In this document: piece by piece, positions 1 through 6,745 of the stretch
How the letters are laid out: each line of letters starts with the position of its first letter
Position numbering within the stretch: position 1 is the first letter of the stretch
Origin: Candidatus Moraniibacteriota bacterium
Lineage (GTDB): Bacteria; Patescibacteriota; Minisyncoccia; Moranbacterales; GWC2-37-73
Direction of reading: 5' to 3'
Assembly (NCBI GenBank): GCA_003510895.1
Contig: DOKE01000025.1
Coordinates: 9,407-22,467 of the forward strand
Length of the DNA stretch: 13,061 bases
Position numbers and translations under genes: made by a program
The notes under the pieces: model-generated
Databases searched by the model: none
Told to the model about the DNA's origin: nothing
What the model saw: only the letters and a program-made list of their open reading frames with translations

Positions 1-32
1 CGTCTTTTTTATATTCTTGAAAGATTTTTTGA

Positions 33-422
33 TTAAGCTATTTTGGCGAAAACCAATTTTTCCAATTTAATCATTCGCTTTTCCAACTTATTAAATTCTT
101 CCCGATCAACTTTTTCTGAAAGTTTGTGTTTGATTTCTATAACATTATCTTCAACATTGCCTAACCTATCTTCAACCCCTCCCAATCTGACATTTATTTC
201 GCTTATATCTTCTTTTATGATATCTATGTCTTTTTTCATATCTACCTGTTGCTCGGCAATTATCTGTATGCCATCATTCATATTTTCCAGCATAAACATA
301 ACTTCGCCAAAGCCATAGGCCTTTTCCGTATCAGCATTTTTTTGATTTTTTTTCTTCATAATATTTTGACTTGCTTTTGTTTCTTGCAGTATCCATTTTA
401 ACACTTTGCCGACTAGCGTCAA
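33..422 (-). CDS. small coiled-coil protein of unknown function
   Basis: I do not recognise a named family. The 129-residue product has a short basic N-terminus, then a long charged helix from about residue 45 to the end with heptad spacing of Ile, Leu and Val. An imperfect 21-base tandem repeat near bases 150-190 encodes two copies of L-G-x-V-E-D-x. There is no signal peptide or membrane segment, so a cytosolic oligomerising coiled coil is likely. Similar short coiled-coil proteins are common in Patescibacteria, to my recollection. The start is uncertain: the longest frame opens with TTG at 422, four codons after the in-frame stop of the MurE-like gene. An ATG at internal codon 22 would remove the basic lead. 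Neither has a visible ribosome-binding site. It probably shares the transcript of the MurE-like gene (12-base gap). No terminator is seen in the 32 bases after its stop. Confidence 0.6.
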   Translation of the reverse strand: MTLVGKVLKWILQETKASQNIMKKKNQKNADTEKAYGFGEVMFMLENMNDGIQIIAEQQVDMKKDIDIIKEDISEINVRLGGVEDRLGNVEDNVIEIKHKLSEKVDREEFNKLEKRMIKLEKLVFAKIA

Positions 423-434
423 ATGATGCCGTTT

Positions 435-1688
435 TTACTTAATTTTCTCCAATTCCTCCAAAATCACCTGTCTGTCATTCCACGGAATTTTTTGATCGCC
501 GACTATCATTGATTCTTCCGCGCCCATTCCGGTAACGGCGATAATATCATCCGGCTGCGCCAGTTGCAAAGCTTTGATGATGGCTTCACGACGATCAGGG
601 ATTATCCAAAAGTTTTCATTTTCTTTTTTATCTTTTACGCCTGCCGCAATTTCATTGATAATTTGCGTCGGGTCTTCGTGATATGGTTCATCATTGGTCA
701 CAATCACAAAATCAGCATATCGGGAAACTACTTCGCCCATAATTGGTCTTTTCCCGCGATCCCGCTCCCCGCAAGAACCGAAAACCGCAATAATGCGAGC
801 TTGCGGTTTTTTAATTTTCAAAAGCAACGTATACAATTTTTCCAAAGCAATCGGGGTCAAGGCAAAGTCCACCAAAATATTCAATCCCCTGTTATTTTCA
901 ACGTATTCCATTCTGCCCGGAACGCCTTTGATTTTTTCCAAAGCTCTCGCGCAAGTTTCCAAATCAATTCCTTCGCTATTTGCCACACTAACAGCCGCCA
1001 ACGCGTTTTCAATATTAAAATCTCCGGGAATATGCAACTGAAACCTGAAATTTAAAACCTGAAAGACAGAACCGCTTAATCCTGTTTCTATATTCTCCGC
1101 GAAAAAATCAGCCTTTTTATTTTTCAAACTATAAGTAATTTTTTTATTATTTTTAAATTGCAAGAAGTCTTCGGGTTTTTCCATATCCAAATTCACAATT
1201 GCCACATTAGCTTTCCGGAAAAGTTTCGCTTTGGCTCGACGATATTTTTCCATTGTTTTGTGATAGTCCAGATGTTCACGCGTTACATTAGTGATGACAG
1301 CTGCTTTATAATCTATTCCCCATACCCGATATTGATCCAAAGAATGAGAAGATGTTTCCAAAATTAAATACTCACAACCGGCTTCCACTGCCTGCTTGGC
1401 AAATTTCTGCGCCGCAAAAGATGACAAGGTTGTGAAATGAGAAAGATTTTTTTTCTCCTCGCCATTGATCCGGAAATTAATTGTCGATGCCATTGCCACT
1501 TTCTTGCCAGCTTCTTCCAAAATTTTTGTCACCATTTGCGCTGTGGTGGTTTTTCCATCCGTGCCGGTGATTCCAATGACTTTCAATTTTCTAGTTGGAA
1601 ATCCATACCAAAAATTCGCCAAGATGGCTTGGAATAAGTGATAAATATTTTTAATTGATTGCGGAACTAAATTTTTCAATTTATGCAT
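435..1688 (-). CDS. MurE-like Mur ligase lacking the N-terminal UDP-binding domain
   Basis: Mur-ligase family enzyme that uses ATP to join an amino acid to a peptide carboxylate, probably UDP-MurNAc-dipeptide in cytosolic peptidoglycan synthesis. Visible motifs are the P-loop GTDGKTTTA (42-50), the metal and substrate region ETSSHSLD (111-118), EHLDYH (138-143), the lysine-rich YRRAKAKLF (149-157) that holds the carbamylated lysine in the family, PGRME (257-261) and FGSCGERDRGKRP (303-315). At 417 residues it is shorter than a typical MurE of about 490. The P-loop begins near residue 42, so the N-terminal domain that holds the UDP moiety is absent. The specificity motif, DNPR in diaminopimelate-adding MurE, reads DEPY (333-336). 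The canonical GKGHE segment reads GMGAEE (387-392). The added amino acid therefore cannot be predicted. It has its own promoter-like box upstream and no Shine-Dalgarno site. Mur-ligase membership is sure; murE function is likely. Confidence 0.85.
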   Translation of the reverse strand: MHKLKNLVPQSIKNIYHLFQAILANFWYGFPTRKLKVIGITGTDGKTTTAQMVTKILEEAGKKVAMASTINFRINGEEKKNLSHFTTLSSFAAQKFAKQAVEAGCEYLILETSSHSLDQYRVWGIDYKAAVITNVTREHLDYHKTMEKYRRAKAKLFRKANVAIVNLDMEKPEDFLQFKNNKKITYSLKNKKADFFAENIETGLSGSVFQVLNFRFQLHIPGDFNIENALAAVSVANSEGIDLETCARALEKIKGVPGRMEYVENNRGLNILVDFALTPIALEKLYTLLLKIKKPQARIIAVFGSCGERDRGKRPIMGEVVSRYADFVIVTNDEPYHEDPTQIINEIAAGVKDKKENENFWIIPDRREAIIKALQLAQPDDIIAVTGMGAEESMIVGDQKIPWNDRQVILEELEKIK

Positions 1689-1713
1689 AAAAATAAAAGA
1701 ATATTAACCAATC

Positions 1714-1739
1714 ATAATACTATATTATTATACCTCAAT
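1714..1739 (-). promoter_or_regulatory. promoter -10 region for the MurE-like gene
   Basis: On the minus strand a perfect TATAAT lies at 1732-1727, inside ATTGAGGTATAATAA (1739-1725). A second box, TATTAT, follows at 1719-1714. The predicted start of transcription is about 30 bases before the ATG at 1688. No good -35 is present; the upstream DNA is a T/A-rich run from the preceding terminator. The same 15-base string, with one difference, occurs before PBP1A at 6693-6679. Confidence 0.5.
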
Positions 1740-1747
1740 AATTTTAA

Positions 1748-1783
1748 TTAAAAAAACGGCCACCTGTTTAAGCATAGCCGTTT
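1748..1783 (-). terminator. rho-independent terminator after the HD-domain gene
   Basis: On the minus strand AAACGGC (1783-1777) pairs with GCCGTTT (1760-1754), a perfect 7-bp stem. Up to three further U-G or A-U pairs extend it inward, and a loop of about 10 bases closes it. The 3' arm runs into seven T residues (1756-1750). The first arm overlaps the stop codon of the HD gene (1784-1782). It separates the PBP1A/ruvA/FemAB/HD unit from the MurE-like gene. Confidence 0.8.
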
Positions 1784-2399
1784 AATCACAAACCAATTTT
1801 GCCATCTTAACAGCAAATTCAATTTCATCTAACATCTCCCTGATTTTTTCTGAATGTTCAGGGAATAATTCCATAGCTGATTCAGCCATCGGAATAATGC
1901 ATTTAACCGTTTCTCTGACTTGTTCCTTGAGTCTTTTCTTTGTGAAAAATTTTCCCGTATGAATTCTTTTGGTCATATTGCGCAAATTATGCAAACGATC
2001 AGCCAGCTTGATAAGGACAGCTCGATAGTCTTGCAAAATTCTAGCGCAATAAAATTCAAAATCTTCATCAGGAGGAGTCCTTGTGAGCAGAGTTACAAGA
2101 AAAACCACATCACAACCATAAGCTTCAATTTCTTCTAAAATTTTGACGCTGGAACTCTCGGGAGCATCATGGAAAATAGCGGCAATTAATGTATCCTCAT
2201 CAATAATACCAAAATAAACCAAAATCTGACATAATTTTATAGGATGAGTTATATATTTTCTTCCATCTGCTCGCAACTGTCCCCAGTGAAATCCCTCCGC
2301 GCAAAGGTTCAACGCTTTTTCAAATCTCCAACACATCATTTCTGTGGTAAAGATTTTTAAATCAACATCAACCCAGCCCTTATTCTTAATTTTCAGCAA
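1782..2399 (-). CDS. stand-alone RelA/SpoT-type HD-domain hydrolase (MESH1-like)
   Basis: Small HD-domain protein related to the (p)ppGpp hydrolase domain of Rel/SpoT, with no synthetase, TGS or ACT domain. Numbered from the TTG at 2399, the motifs are H38-x-G-Q-x-R (substrate loop), T51-H52-P, the H77-D78 pair that gives the family its name, E81, and K132-L-A-D134-R-L-H-N138. These are the metal and nucleotide positions of Rel/SpoT. The canonical H-D-x-x-E-D reads H-D-A-P-E-S, so the catalytic E-D pair has become E-S. The product may therefore hydrolyse (p)ppGpp weakly or act on another nucleotide. The start is TTG at 2399 because a perfect AGGAGGTGAT (2413-2404) lies just upstream, with 8 bases from GGAGG to TTG. 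The longer frame from GTG at 2408 would begin inside that site. It lies 74 bases after the FemAB-like gene and may have its own promoter. The HD family is sure; the substrate is inferred. Confidence 0.85.
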   Translation of the reverse strand: MLKIKNKGWVDVDLKIFTTEMMCWRFEKALNLCAEGFHWGQLRADGRKYITHPIKLCQILVYFGIIDEDTLIAAIFHDAPESSSVKILEEIEAYGCDVVFLVTLLTRTPPDEDFEFYCARILQDYRAVLIKLADRLHNLRNMTKRIHTGKFFTKKRLKEQVRETVKCIIPMAESAMELFPEHSEKIREMLDEIEFAVKMAKLVCD

Positions 2400-2403
2400 G
2401 AAA

Positions 2404-2413
2404 ATCACCTCCT
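2404..2413 (-). promoter_or_regulatory. near-perfect Shine-Dalgarno site that sets a TTG start
   Basis: The minus strand reads AGGAGGTGAT, complementary to the 3' tail of 16S rRNA over its whole length. GGAGG (2412-2408) ends 8 bases before the TTG at 2399-2397. It is the only strong Shine-Dalgarno site seen before any gene in this window. Confidence 0.8.
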
Positions 2414-2427
2414 TTATAAGCTTATAA
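2414..2427. promoter_or_regulatory. 14-bp perfect palindrome, candidate operator
   Basis: TTATAAGCTTATAA is identical on both strands. It lies directly before the Shine-Dalgarno site of the HD gene and overlaps the proposed -10 box TATAAG (2426-2421). That is a position where a bound repressor would block transcription. A/T-rich palindromes arise by chance fairly often, so the operator role is a hypothesis. Confidence 0.35.
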
Positions 2428-2449
2428 TTTAAAAGAACAGGTTAAACAA
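2421..2449 (-). promoter_or_regulatory. possible promoter of the HD-domain gene
   Basis: On the minus strand TTGTTT (2449-2444) is followed by a 17-base spacer and TATAAG (2426-2421). The -35 is weak (3 of 6) and the -10 good (5 of 6). The predicted transcript starts only a few bases before the Shine-Dalgarno site, giving a very short leader. Confidence 0.4.
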
Positions 2450-2473
2450 AGTTAGCATAAGTAAATAATAAAA

Positions 2474-3538
2474 TCAACTCCAGAAACTTCTCACTTTTTG
2501 CAATGTTCTATAAAGTTGATATTTGTACGGATTGATGACAATATCATAACTTCCGGGAAATTTGATTGGTTCTGTCTTAGTTGAAAATCCCATTTTAAAT
2601 CGCGTGATCCCTTCCCACGAATTATTTTTGTCGTTTGTTTTGACTCCTCCAAGATCATACGTTTTGCATCCTCTTTCCTTGGCATCCAAAATTTGTTTCC
2701 ATTGCAAAAGAAAAGGCGCCATCACTTCCCTGTTTTCATCAGAAGAAGCTCCGTGTAAATAAGTGGCGCTATCCCCAAAAAACAAAATCAGATTAGCGGC
2801 AATAATTTTTCCGGCAAATTCAGCAACATAAATTTTCAACATATCTTCCGGCAAGTTTTCAATCATTTTTCGATAATATTGATCCGGATGCGTCACAATG
2901 CCGTTTCTCTTGGCCATTTCTTTGGTGAGTCTCAAAAAATCATCCACATAATCACTTCCCGCCGCTTGAGAACTGCAAATTATTTTTACTCCTTTTTTCT
3001 CCGCCAGCCTGATATTATAGCGAGTTTTTGTTTTCATTTCAGAAAGCAATTCCGCTTCATTTTTTTCAATATTAATTTCAAAAATTTCACCCGGTTGCAT
3101 ATTATGCGGAGCTTTTCTTAAAGAAATATTTTTTTCGTCGCAAGAAATTTCTTTTATCGCTTCCTTGATTAGACTGAAATTTTTTTCATTTTGCGGATCA
3201 ATCCTAACCCAGCCCGCGCCATTTTCACGCGCCATCCAAATCAAATATTGCAATGATTTTCTGAAATTTTCCAAGCATTCCAAATTATTTTTATTTTTAT
3301 CATCAAATATCGGTCCGCGCGGAACATAAAAATATTCTCCCACGATTGGTAACCGATGACTGATTATGCTGGCTCGAAACATATTTTCTTCGCAATTCGA
3401 TTTGCCGTTTTTTTCATCAATACAAAAAGTTTTTTGTCCAAATTTTTCTTGAAAATTTCTCCATTCGTCCGATTGCAAAAAAGCCTCTCTCGCGGAGGTT
3501 CTTCTGAAGATTTCATATTTTTCAGCAAAATTTTCCAT
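2474..3538 (-). CDS. FemAB/FemX-like peptidoglycan branch aminoacyltransferase
   Basis: Member of the FemABX group, which folds as two GNAT-like domains and moves amino acids from aminoacyl-tRNA onto the stem peptide of the lipid-linked peptidoglycan precursor at the inner face of the membrane. Family features seen are SDEWRNFQEKFG (23-34), GWVRIDPQ (109-116), the basic segment MKTKTRYNIRLAEKKG (168-183), a central GNAT-like core (231-262) with LHGASSDENR (261-270), then APFLLQW (274-280) and YDLGGV (294-299). The length of 354 residues is normal. There is no clear coiled-coil tRNA-synthetase-like arm, so a FemX-like, possibly single-residue, transferase is likely. It starts at ATG 22 bases after ruvA, without a Shine-Dalgarno site, and ends in TGA. 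It sits between ruvA and the HD gene, downstream of PBP1A, which supports a cell-wall role. The amino acid added is not predictable. Confidence 0.85.
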   Translation of the reverse strand: MENFAEKYEIFRRTSAREAFLQSDEWRNFQEKFGQKTFCIDEKNGKSNCEENMFRASIISHRLPIVGEYFYVPRGPIFDDKNKNNLECLENFRKSLQYLIWMARENGAGWVRIDPQNEKNFSLIKEAIKEISCDEKNISLRKAPHNMQPGEIFEINIEKNEAELLSEMKTKTRYNIRLAEKKGVKIICSSQAAGSDYVDDFLRLTKEMAKRNGIVTHPDQYYRKMIENLPEDMLKIYVAEFAGKIIAANLILFFGDSATYLHGASSDENREVMAPFLLQWKQILDAKERGCKTYDLGGVKTNDKNNSWEGITRFKMGFSTKTEPIKFPGSYDIVINPYKYQLYRTLQKVRSFWS

Positions 3539-3560
3539 AATCTGACTATACCAATAAAAA

Positions 3561-4133
3561 CTATTTTTTTCCCAAACTTTTCAAAGAAGCTTTTACTCTT
3601 TCTCCCACATCCGTCACATCTTTCGGAACAGCTTTGAGCGCGTCTCTGGCCTGCGAAACAGAATATCCCATAGACACAAGAGCTTCCAGAGCGTCGCCAT
3701 CCAAAGAAACTTCGTTTTTTTCTCCGGCGGAAATTTCTCCAATTTTATTTTGCAATTCCAAAATAACTCGTTCAGCAGTTTTTTTCCCCACTCCAGAAAC
3801 TTTAGTAAGAATAGAAGAATCTTCTCTAGCAACCGCTGTTTTAATTGTTTTCGGATCGGCAATGGTCAAAATTCCCATCCCCGCTTTGGGACCAATTCCG
3901 GAAACAGAAATAAGCAATTCAAACATCTCCAATTCCTCCAAGCTCAAAAATCCATACAAAGCTAAAATATCCTCCCTCACGTGTGTGTGAATATAGAATT
4001 CCACTTCTTGCGAGCCGGCGATTTTTCCCAATATGTATGCAGTAGTAAAAATTTTATAACCGATTCCATTCACGTCAACCACCACATAATTTTCAGAAAT
4101 AAAATCTATTTTCCCTCTTATCTTTGCAATCAT
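3561..4133 (-). CDS. ruvA: Holliday junction DNA helicase subunit RuvA
   Basis: RuvA binds four-way DNA junctions as a tetramer or octamer and guides the RuvB motor during branch migration in recombination and repair. At 190 residues it is close to the usual 190-200. It shows the N-terminal OB fold (about 1-62, opening MIAKIRGKI, with VDVNGIGYKI near 19-28), two helix-hairpin-helix motifs (VSGIGPKAGMGIL at 77-89 and VSGVGKKTAERVIL at 112-125) and the short C-terminal RuvB-contacting domain (about 145-190). It begins 8 bases after the PBP1A stop, with no Shine-Dalgarno site, and is followed 22 bases later by the FemAB-like gene, so it is cotranscribed with cell-wall genes. ruvB is not in the window, and ruvC lies about 8.6 kb upstream, so the usual ruvC-ruvA-ruvB adjacency is broken here. 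Confidence 0.97.
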   Translation of the reverse strand: MIAKIRGKIDFISENYVVVDVNGIGYKIFTTAYILGKIAGSQEVEFYIHTHVREDILALYGFLSLEELEMFELLISVSGIGPKAGMGILTIADPKTIKTAVAREDSSILTKVSGVGKKTAERVILELQNKIGEISAGEKNEVSLDGDALEALVSMGYSVSQARDALKAVPKDVTDVGERVKASLKSLGKK

Positions 4134-4141
4134 TTTGTTTT

Positions 4142-6631
4142 TTATAAAGTAATTTTTTCACTATCCTCGGTTTCATTGCCATTTTTATCCCTAACAACAA
4201 CTTTCACTTCCACCAATGAACCAATTTTTTCAGCCGGAATAGCATAGCTATATGATTTTAACTCACTTCCTCCGGAAGCGACAACCTCGCCGTCAACTGA
4301 AAATTTAACCGTGTCAGTTTTATAGGGCGCATTTATTTTAGCCGACATACTAACATTAGTTTCTGATTTGCTAACAGAAAGAACCACAGAAGGAAGATTT
4401 TCCTTGAAATCATCTTGTTGGCATTCTTCCGTTGGAATCATTCCGGAAATAACTTCTTTTTTCTTATTATCATCATACCAATCTTCCACTCCCTTTTCCC
4501 AATTATCAAACTGCGGATCGCTGCCGGGATTTTTTGGATAATCGCCCCTTGGATCATCTCGCTTAACATACCACAAAATATTATGCACATTGGCAAAATC
4601 TTTTTTCTTCACATCATCCGAAGGACAGTAGCTATTGGCCAAACAATATTTTTTATCCTTGCCGCTGTCCGGAATTTCACAAACCTTCACATCTTCCTTA
4701 ATTTCCAGCTCGCCATCAAGAATAGATTTTCCGGTTTTCTCTTTTTCATACTTAGGAAATTGTTCAATGGTATAATTTTTTAAAACCTGATCCATAAAAC
4801 TTCTCCAAATAGGAGCAGCCACATAGGATCCATCGGCCCCCGGTTTCATTATGGAGTTATCATTATTTCCCGCCCACACCCCAACCGCGATTGACGGAGT
4901 ATATCCCATTGTCCAACCATCGCGCCATTCATTAGTCGTTCCTGTTTTAGCAGCCACCGGTCGATCATCAAATCTCAGAGGATTATTTGTTCCAAAAACC
5001 GGAGCTCGATAGGCGTTAGTGGATAGAACATGATCCAGCATAGCCACGTATTTTTCTTCAACCACTCTCGTCCCATCTGAATTCTTATATTCTTCTAAAA
5101 TTTTTCCCTTGCTATCTTCAATTCTTAATATGGCAGCCTTATCATGACGCACTCCATTGTTGGCAAGCGAAGCAAAAGAATTTACATGATCCAATAATCT
5201 GACTTCTCCTCCTCCAAGCACCAAGGATAAACCATACCTATCTGGTTGATTCAAATCTGTGATTCCCAAACTTTTAGCCATCATTATAGAATCTTTGACT
5301 CCGGCCAAATACAAAGTTTTGACAGCCGGTATATTCAATGACTGCGGCAAAGCTTCTTTCATTTGCAATGGTCCCCTAAATTCCCCATCATAATTCTGAG
5401 GTTTATATTCTTTGTCGCCGTCGCCAAAATTTGTCGGCGTGTCAAAAATAACAGTCTCCGGAGTGTACCCTTTAGTAAAAGCGGTTAAATATACATACGG
5501 CTTGAAAGATGATCCTGGTTGACGCTGACTAAGCGCCACATTAACTTGTCCGTCAATTGATTTGTCAAAATAATCTTTCGATCCAACCATCGCCAATATT
5601 TGCCCGGTTTTTGGATCAATCGCCACCAACGCCGCATTGGAAGCGCCCCAAGCGCCAAGATTTTTTTCCGCTCCCTCCTTCACGGCTTTTTCAGCAATTT
5701 GTTGTTTGTCCCAATCTAATGTCGTATAAACTTTCAAACCGCCTTTTTCCACTGCCTCCCCGCCATATTTAGATTCCAAATATTCCTTGATATACATCAC
5801 AAAATGTGGAGCTTTTATGTCTTCTCTCTTGGCCACCACTCTCGAAAGAACATCGATTTTTTTTGCCGCATCAGTTTGTTCCTGCGTGATATATCCCGCT
5901 CGCATCATATTATCCAAAGCCAACTCTTGCCTGGCCTTCAAGACATCGGTTTTTGATCCATAGGGAGAATATCTCGAAGGAGCTTGCGGAAGCGAAGCCA
6001 ACAAAGCAGCCTCGTCCAAAGTCAACTCTCTAGCCGGCTTGGCGAAAAAAGTTTGCGCCGCCGCTTCAATTCCATAAGCATTCGATCCATAAGGTATCTC
6101 ATTTAAATACATTTCCAAAATTTCGTCTTTGGAAAATTTTTGTTCAATTTCCAAAGAAAGAATCACCTCTTTTATTTTTCTCGTGATAGCTTTTTCCGAA
6201 GTCAAAAGAGAATTTTTTACAAACTGCTGAGTAATGGTTGAACCTCCCTGCGCCGCTCCTCCTTGCAAAACATCCTTAATAACCGCTCGAATAATGGAAG
6301 TTATTTTTATTCCGTGATGAGAATAAAAATCCTGATCTTCCAAAGAAATCGTGGCGTATTTCACGGCATCGGGAATATCCTTAAAAGGAATCAATGTTCT
6401 TTTTTCTTCTCCGTGCACTTCATAGAGAAGTTGTTGTCCCGTGCGGTCATAAATCTTAGTTGATTCAACAATCACCCGGCTATTAACTTTTCCCGGACTA
6501 GGCAAATCTTTGGCAAAATAGATAAAAATGGCAATCACAGCCAAAATTCCCGCCAAACCCAAAGAAAGCGCGGTCATCCAAACTCTTTTCCAAGTAAAAA
6601 GGCTTTTTAGAAGCATAAAAAATCGCTGCAT
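4142..6631 (-). CDS. bifunctional class A penicillin-binding protein (PBP1A)
   Basis: Polymerises lipid II into glycan strands and cross-links the stem peptides at the outer face of the cytoplasmic membrane. One N-terminal membrane anchor lies at about 18-40. The GT51 glycosyltransferase domain (about 55-230) has catalytic E98 in EDQDFYSHHG, GGSTITQQ (129-136), RKIKEVILSLEIE (151-163) and MYLNEIPYG (174-182). The transpeptidase domain (about 330-620) has S374-S-F-K377 (SxxK), S431-L-N433 (SxN) and K562-T-G. The 829 residues include a C-terminal extension with four cysteines (651, 663, 669, 737), a W/D-rich stretch (687-722) and an Ig/bacterial-pilin-like beta domain (about 748-829). The cysteines could form disulfides outside the cell. 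The start is the first ATG; a second ATG at codon 6 is possible, and neither has a Shine-Dalgarno site. It heads the unit with ruvA, 8 bases downstream, and is preceded by a two-box promoter region. Confidence 0.96.
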   Translation of the reverse strand: MQRFFMLLKSLFTWKRVWMTALSLGLAGILAVIAIFIYFAKDLPSPGKVNSRVIVESTKIYDRTGQQLLYEVHGEEKRTLIPFKDIPDAVKYATISLEDQDFYSHHGIKITSIIRAVIKDVLQGGAAQGGSTITQQFVKNSLLTSEKAITRKIKEVILSLEIEQKFSKDEILEMYLNEIPYGSNAYGIEAAAQTFFAKPARELTLDEAALLASLPQAPSRYSPYGSKTDVLKARQELALDNMMRAGYITQEQTDAAKKIDVLSRVVAKREDIKAPHFVMYIKEYLESKYGGEAVEKGGLKVYTTLDWDKQQIAEKAVKEGAEKNLGAWGASNAALVAIDPKTGQILAMVGSKDYFDKSIDGQVNVALSQRQPGSSFKPYVYLTAFTKGYTPETVIFDTPTNFGDGDKEYKPQNYDGEFRGPLQMKEALPQSLNIPAVKTLYLAGVKDSIMMAKSLGITDLNQPDRYGLSLVLGGGEVRLLDHVNSFASLANNGVRHDKAAILRIEDSKGKILEEYKNSDGTRVVEEKYVAMLDHVLSTNAYRAPVFGTNNPLRFDDRPVAAKTGTTNEWRDGWTMGYTPSIAVGVWAGNNDNSIMKPGADGSYVAAPIWRSFMDQVLKNYTIEQFPKYEKEKTGKSILDGELEIKEDVKVCEIPDSGKDKKYCLANSYCPSDDVKKKDFANVHNILWYVKRDDPRGDYPKNPGSDPQFDNWEKGVEDWYDDNKKKEVISGMIPTEECQQDDFKENLPSVVLSVSKSETNVSMSAKINAPYKTDTVKFSVDGEVVASGGSELKSYSYAIPAEKIGSLVEVKVVVRDKNGNETEDSEKITL

Positions 6632-6680
6632 AAATTACGTTTACTTTTTAATATTCTATTTCTGTTATTTTTCTTTCTTT

Positions 6681-6693
6681 ATTATACCTGAAT
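6681..6693 (-). promoter_or_regulatory. second -10 box (P2) before PBP1A
   Basis: TATAAT lies at 6686-6681 on the minus strand, preceded by ATTCAGG. The best -35 is only TTGGTT with a 16-base spacer. Transcription would start about 40 bases before the PBP1A ATG. The box lies at the edge of the downstream arm of the inverted repeat. Confidence 0.45.
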
Positions 6694-6718
6694 TAACCAC
6701 AAAACCAAAGCAGGTATA
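6683..6718. repeat. inverted repeat within the PBP1A promoter region
   Basis: TATACCTG (6683-6690) and CAGGTATA (6711-6718) are perfect 8-bp inverted arms around a 20-base centre. One arm overlaps the end of the P1 -10 box and the other overlaps the P2 -10 box. No T-run follows on the minus strand, so it is not a terminator for these genes. The P1-side arm would lie between the -10 and the start site, largely outside the transcript, which favours a DNA operator over an RNA hairpin. Confidence 0.45.
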
Positions 6719-6745
6719 TTATACACAAATATTTTTATTTTTCAA
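6718..6745 (-). promoter_or_regulatory. strong promoter P1 for the PBP1A/ruvA/FemAB unit
   Basis: On the minus strand TTGAAA (6745-6740, 5 of 6 to consensus), a 16-base spacer and a perfect TATAAT (6723-6718). It is the best sigma-70-type promoter in the window. The -35 overlaps the last codons of the DUF1704 gene. The leader to the PBP1A ATG would be about 80 bases. Confidence 0.65.

Noticed and set aside
2400..2408. GTG at 2408 as the start of the HD-domain gene
   Set aside because: The GTG lies inside the AGGAGGTGAT ribosome site. The TTG at 2399 has the correct 8-base spacing from GGAGG.
2474..2476. UGA read as glycine (Gracilibacteria-type code)
   Set aside because: UGA ends the FemAB-like and second ATP-grasp genes at plausible family ends, and no gene needs an internal UGA to stay intact.
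6683..6718. Inverted repeat as a terminator of the DUF1704 gene
   Set aside because: On the minus strand the second arm is followed by an A-rich tract, not a T-run, and the loop is 20 bases. The promoter context fits better.
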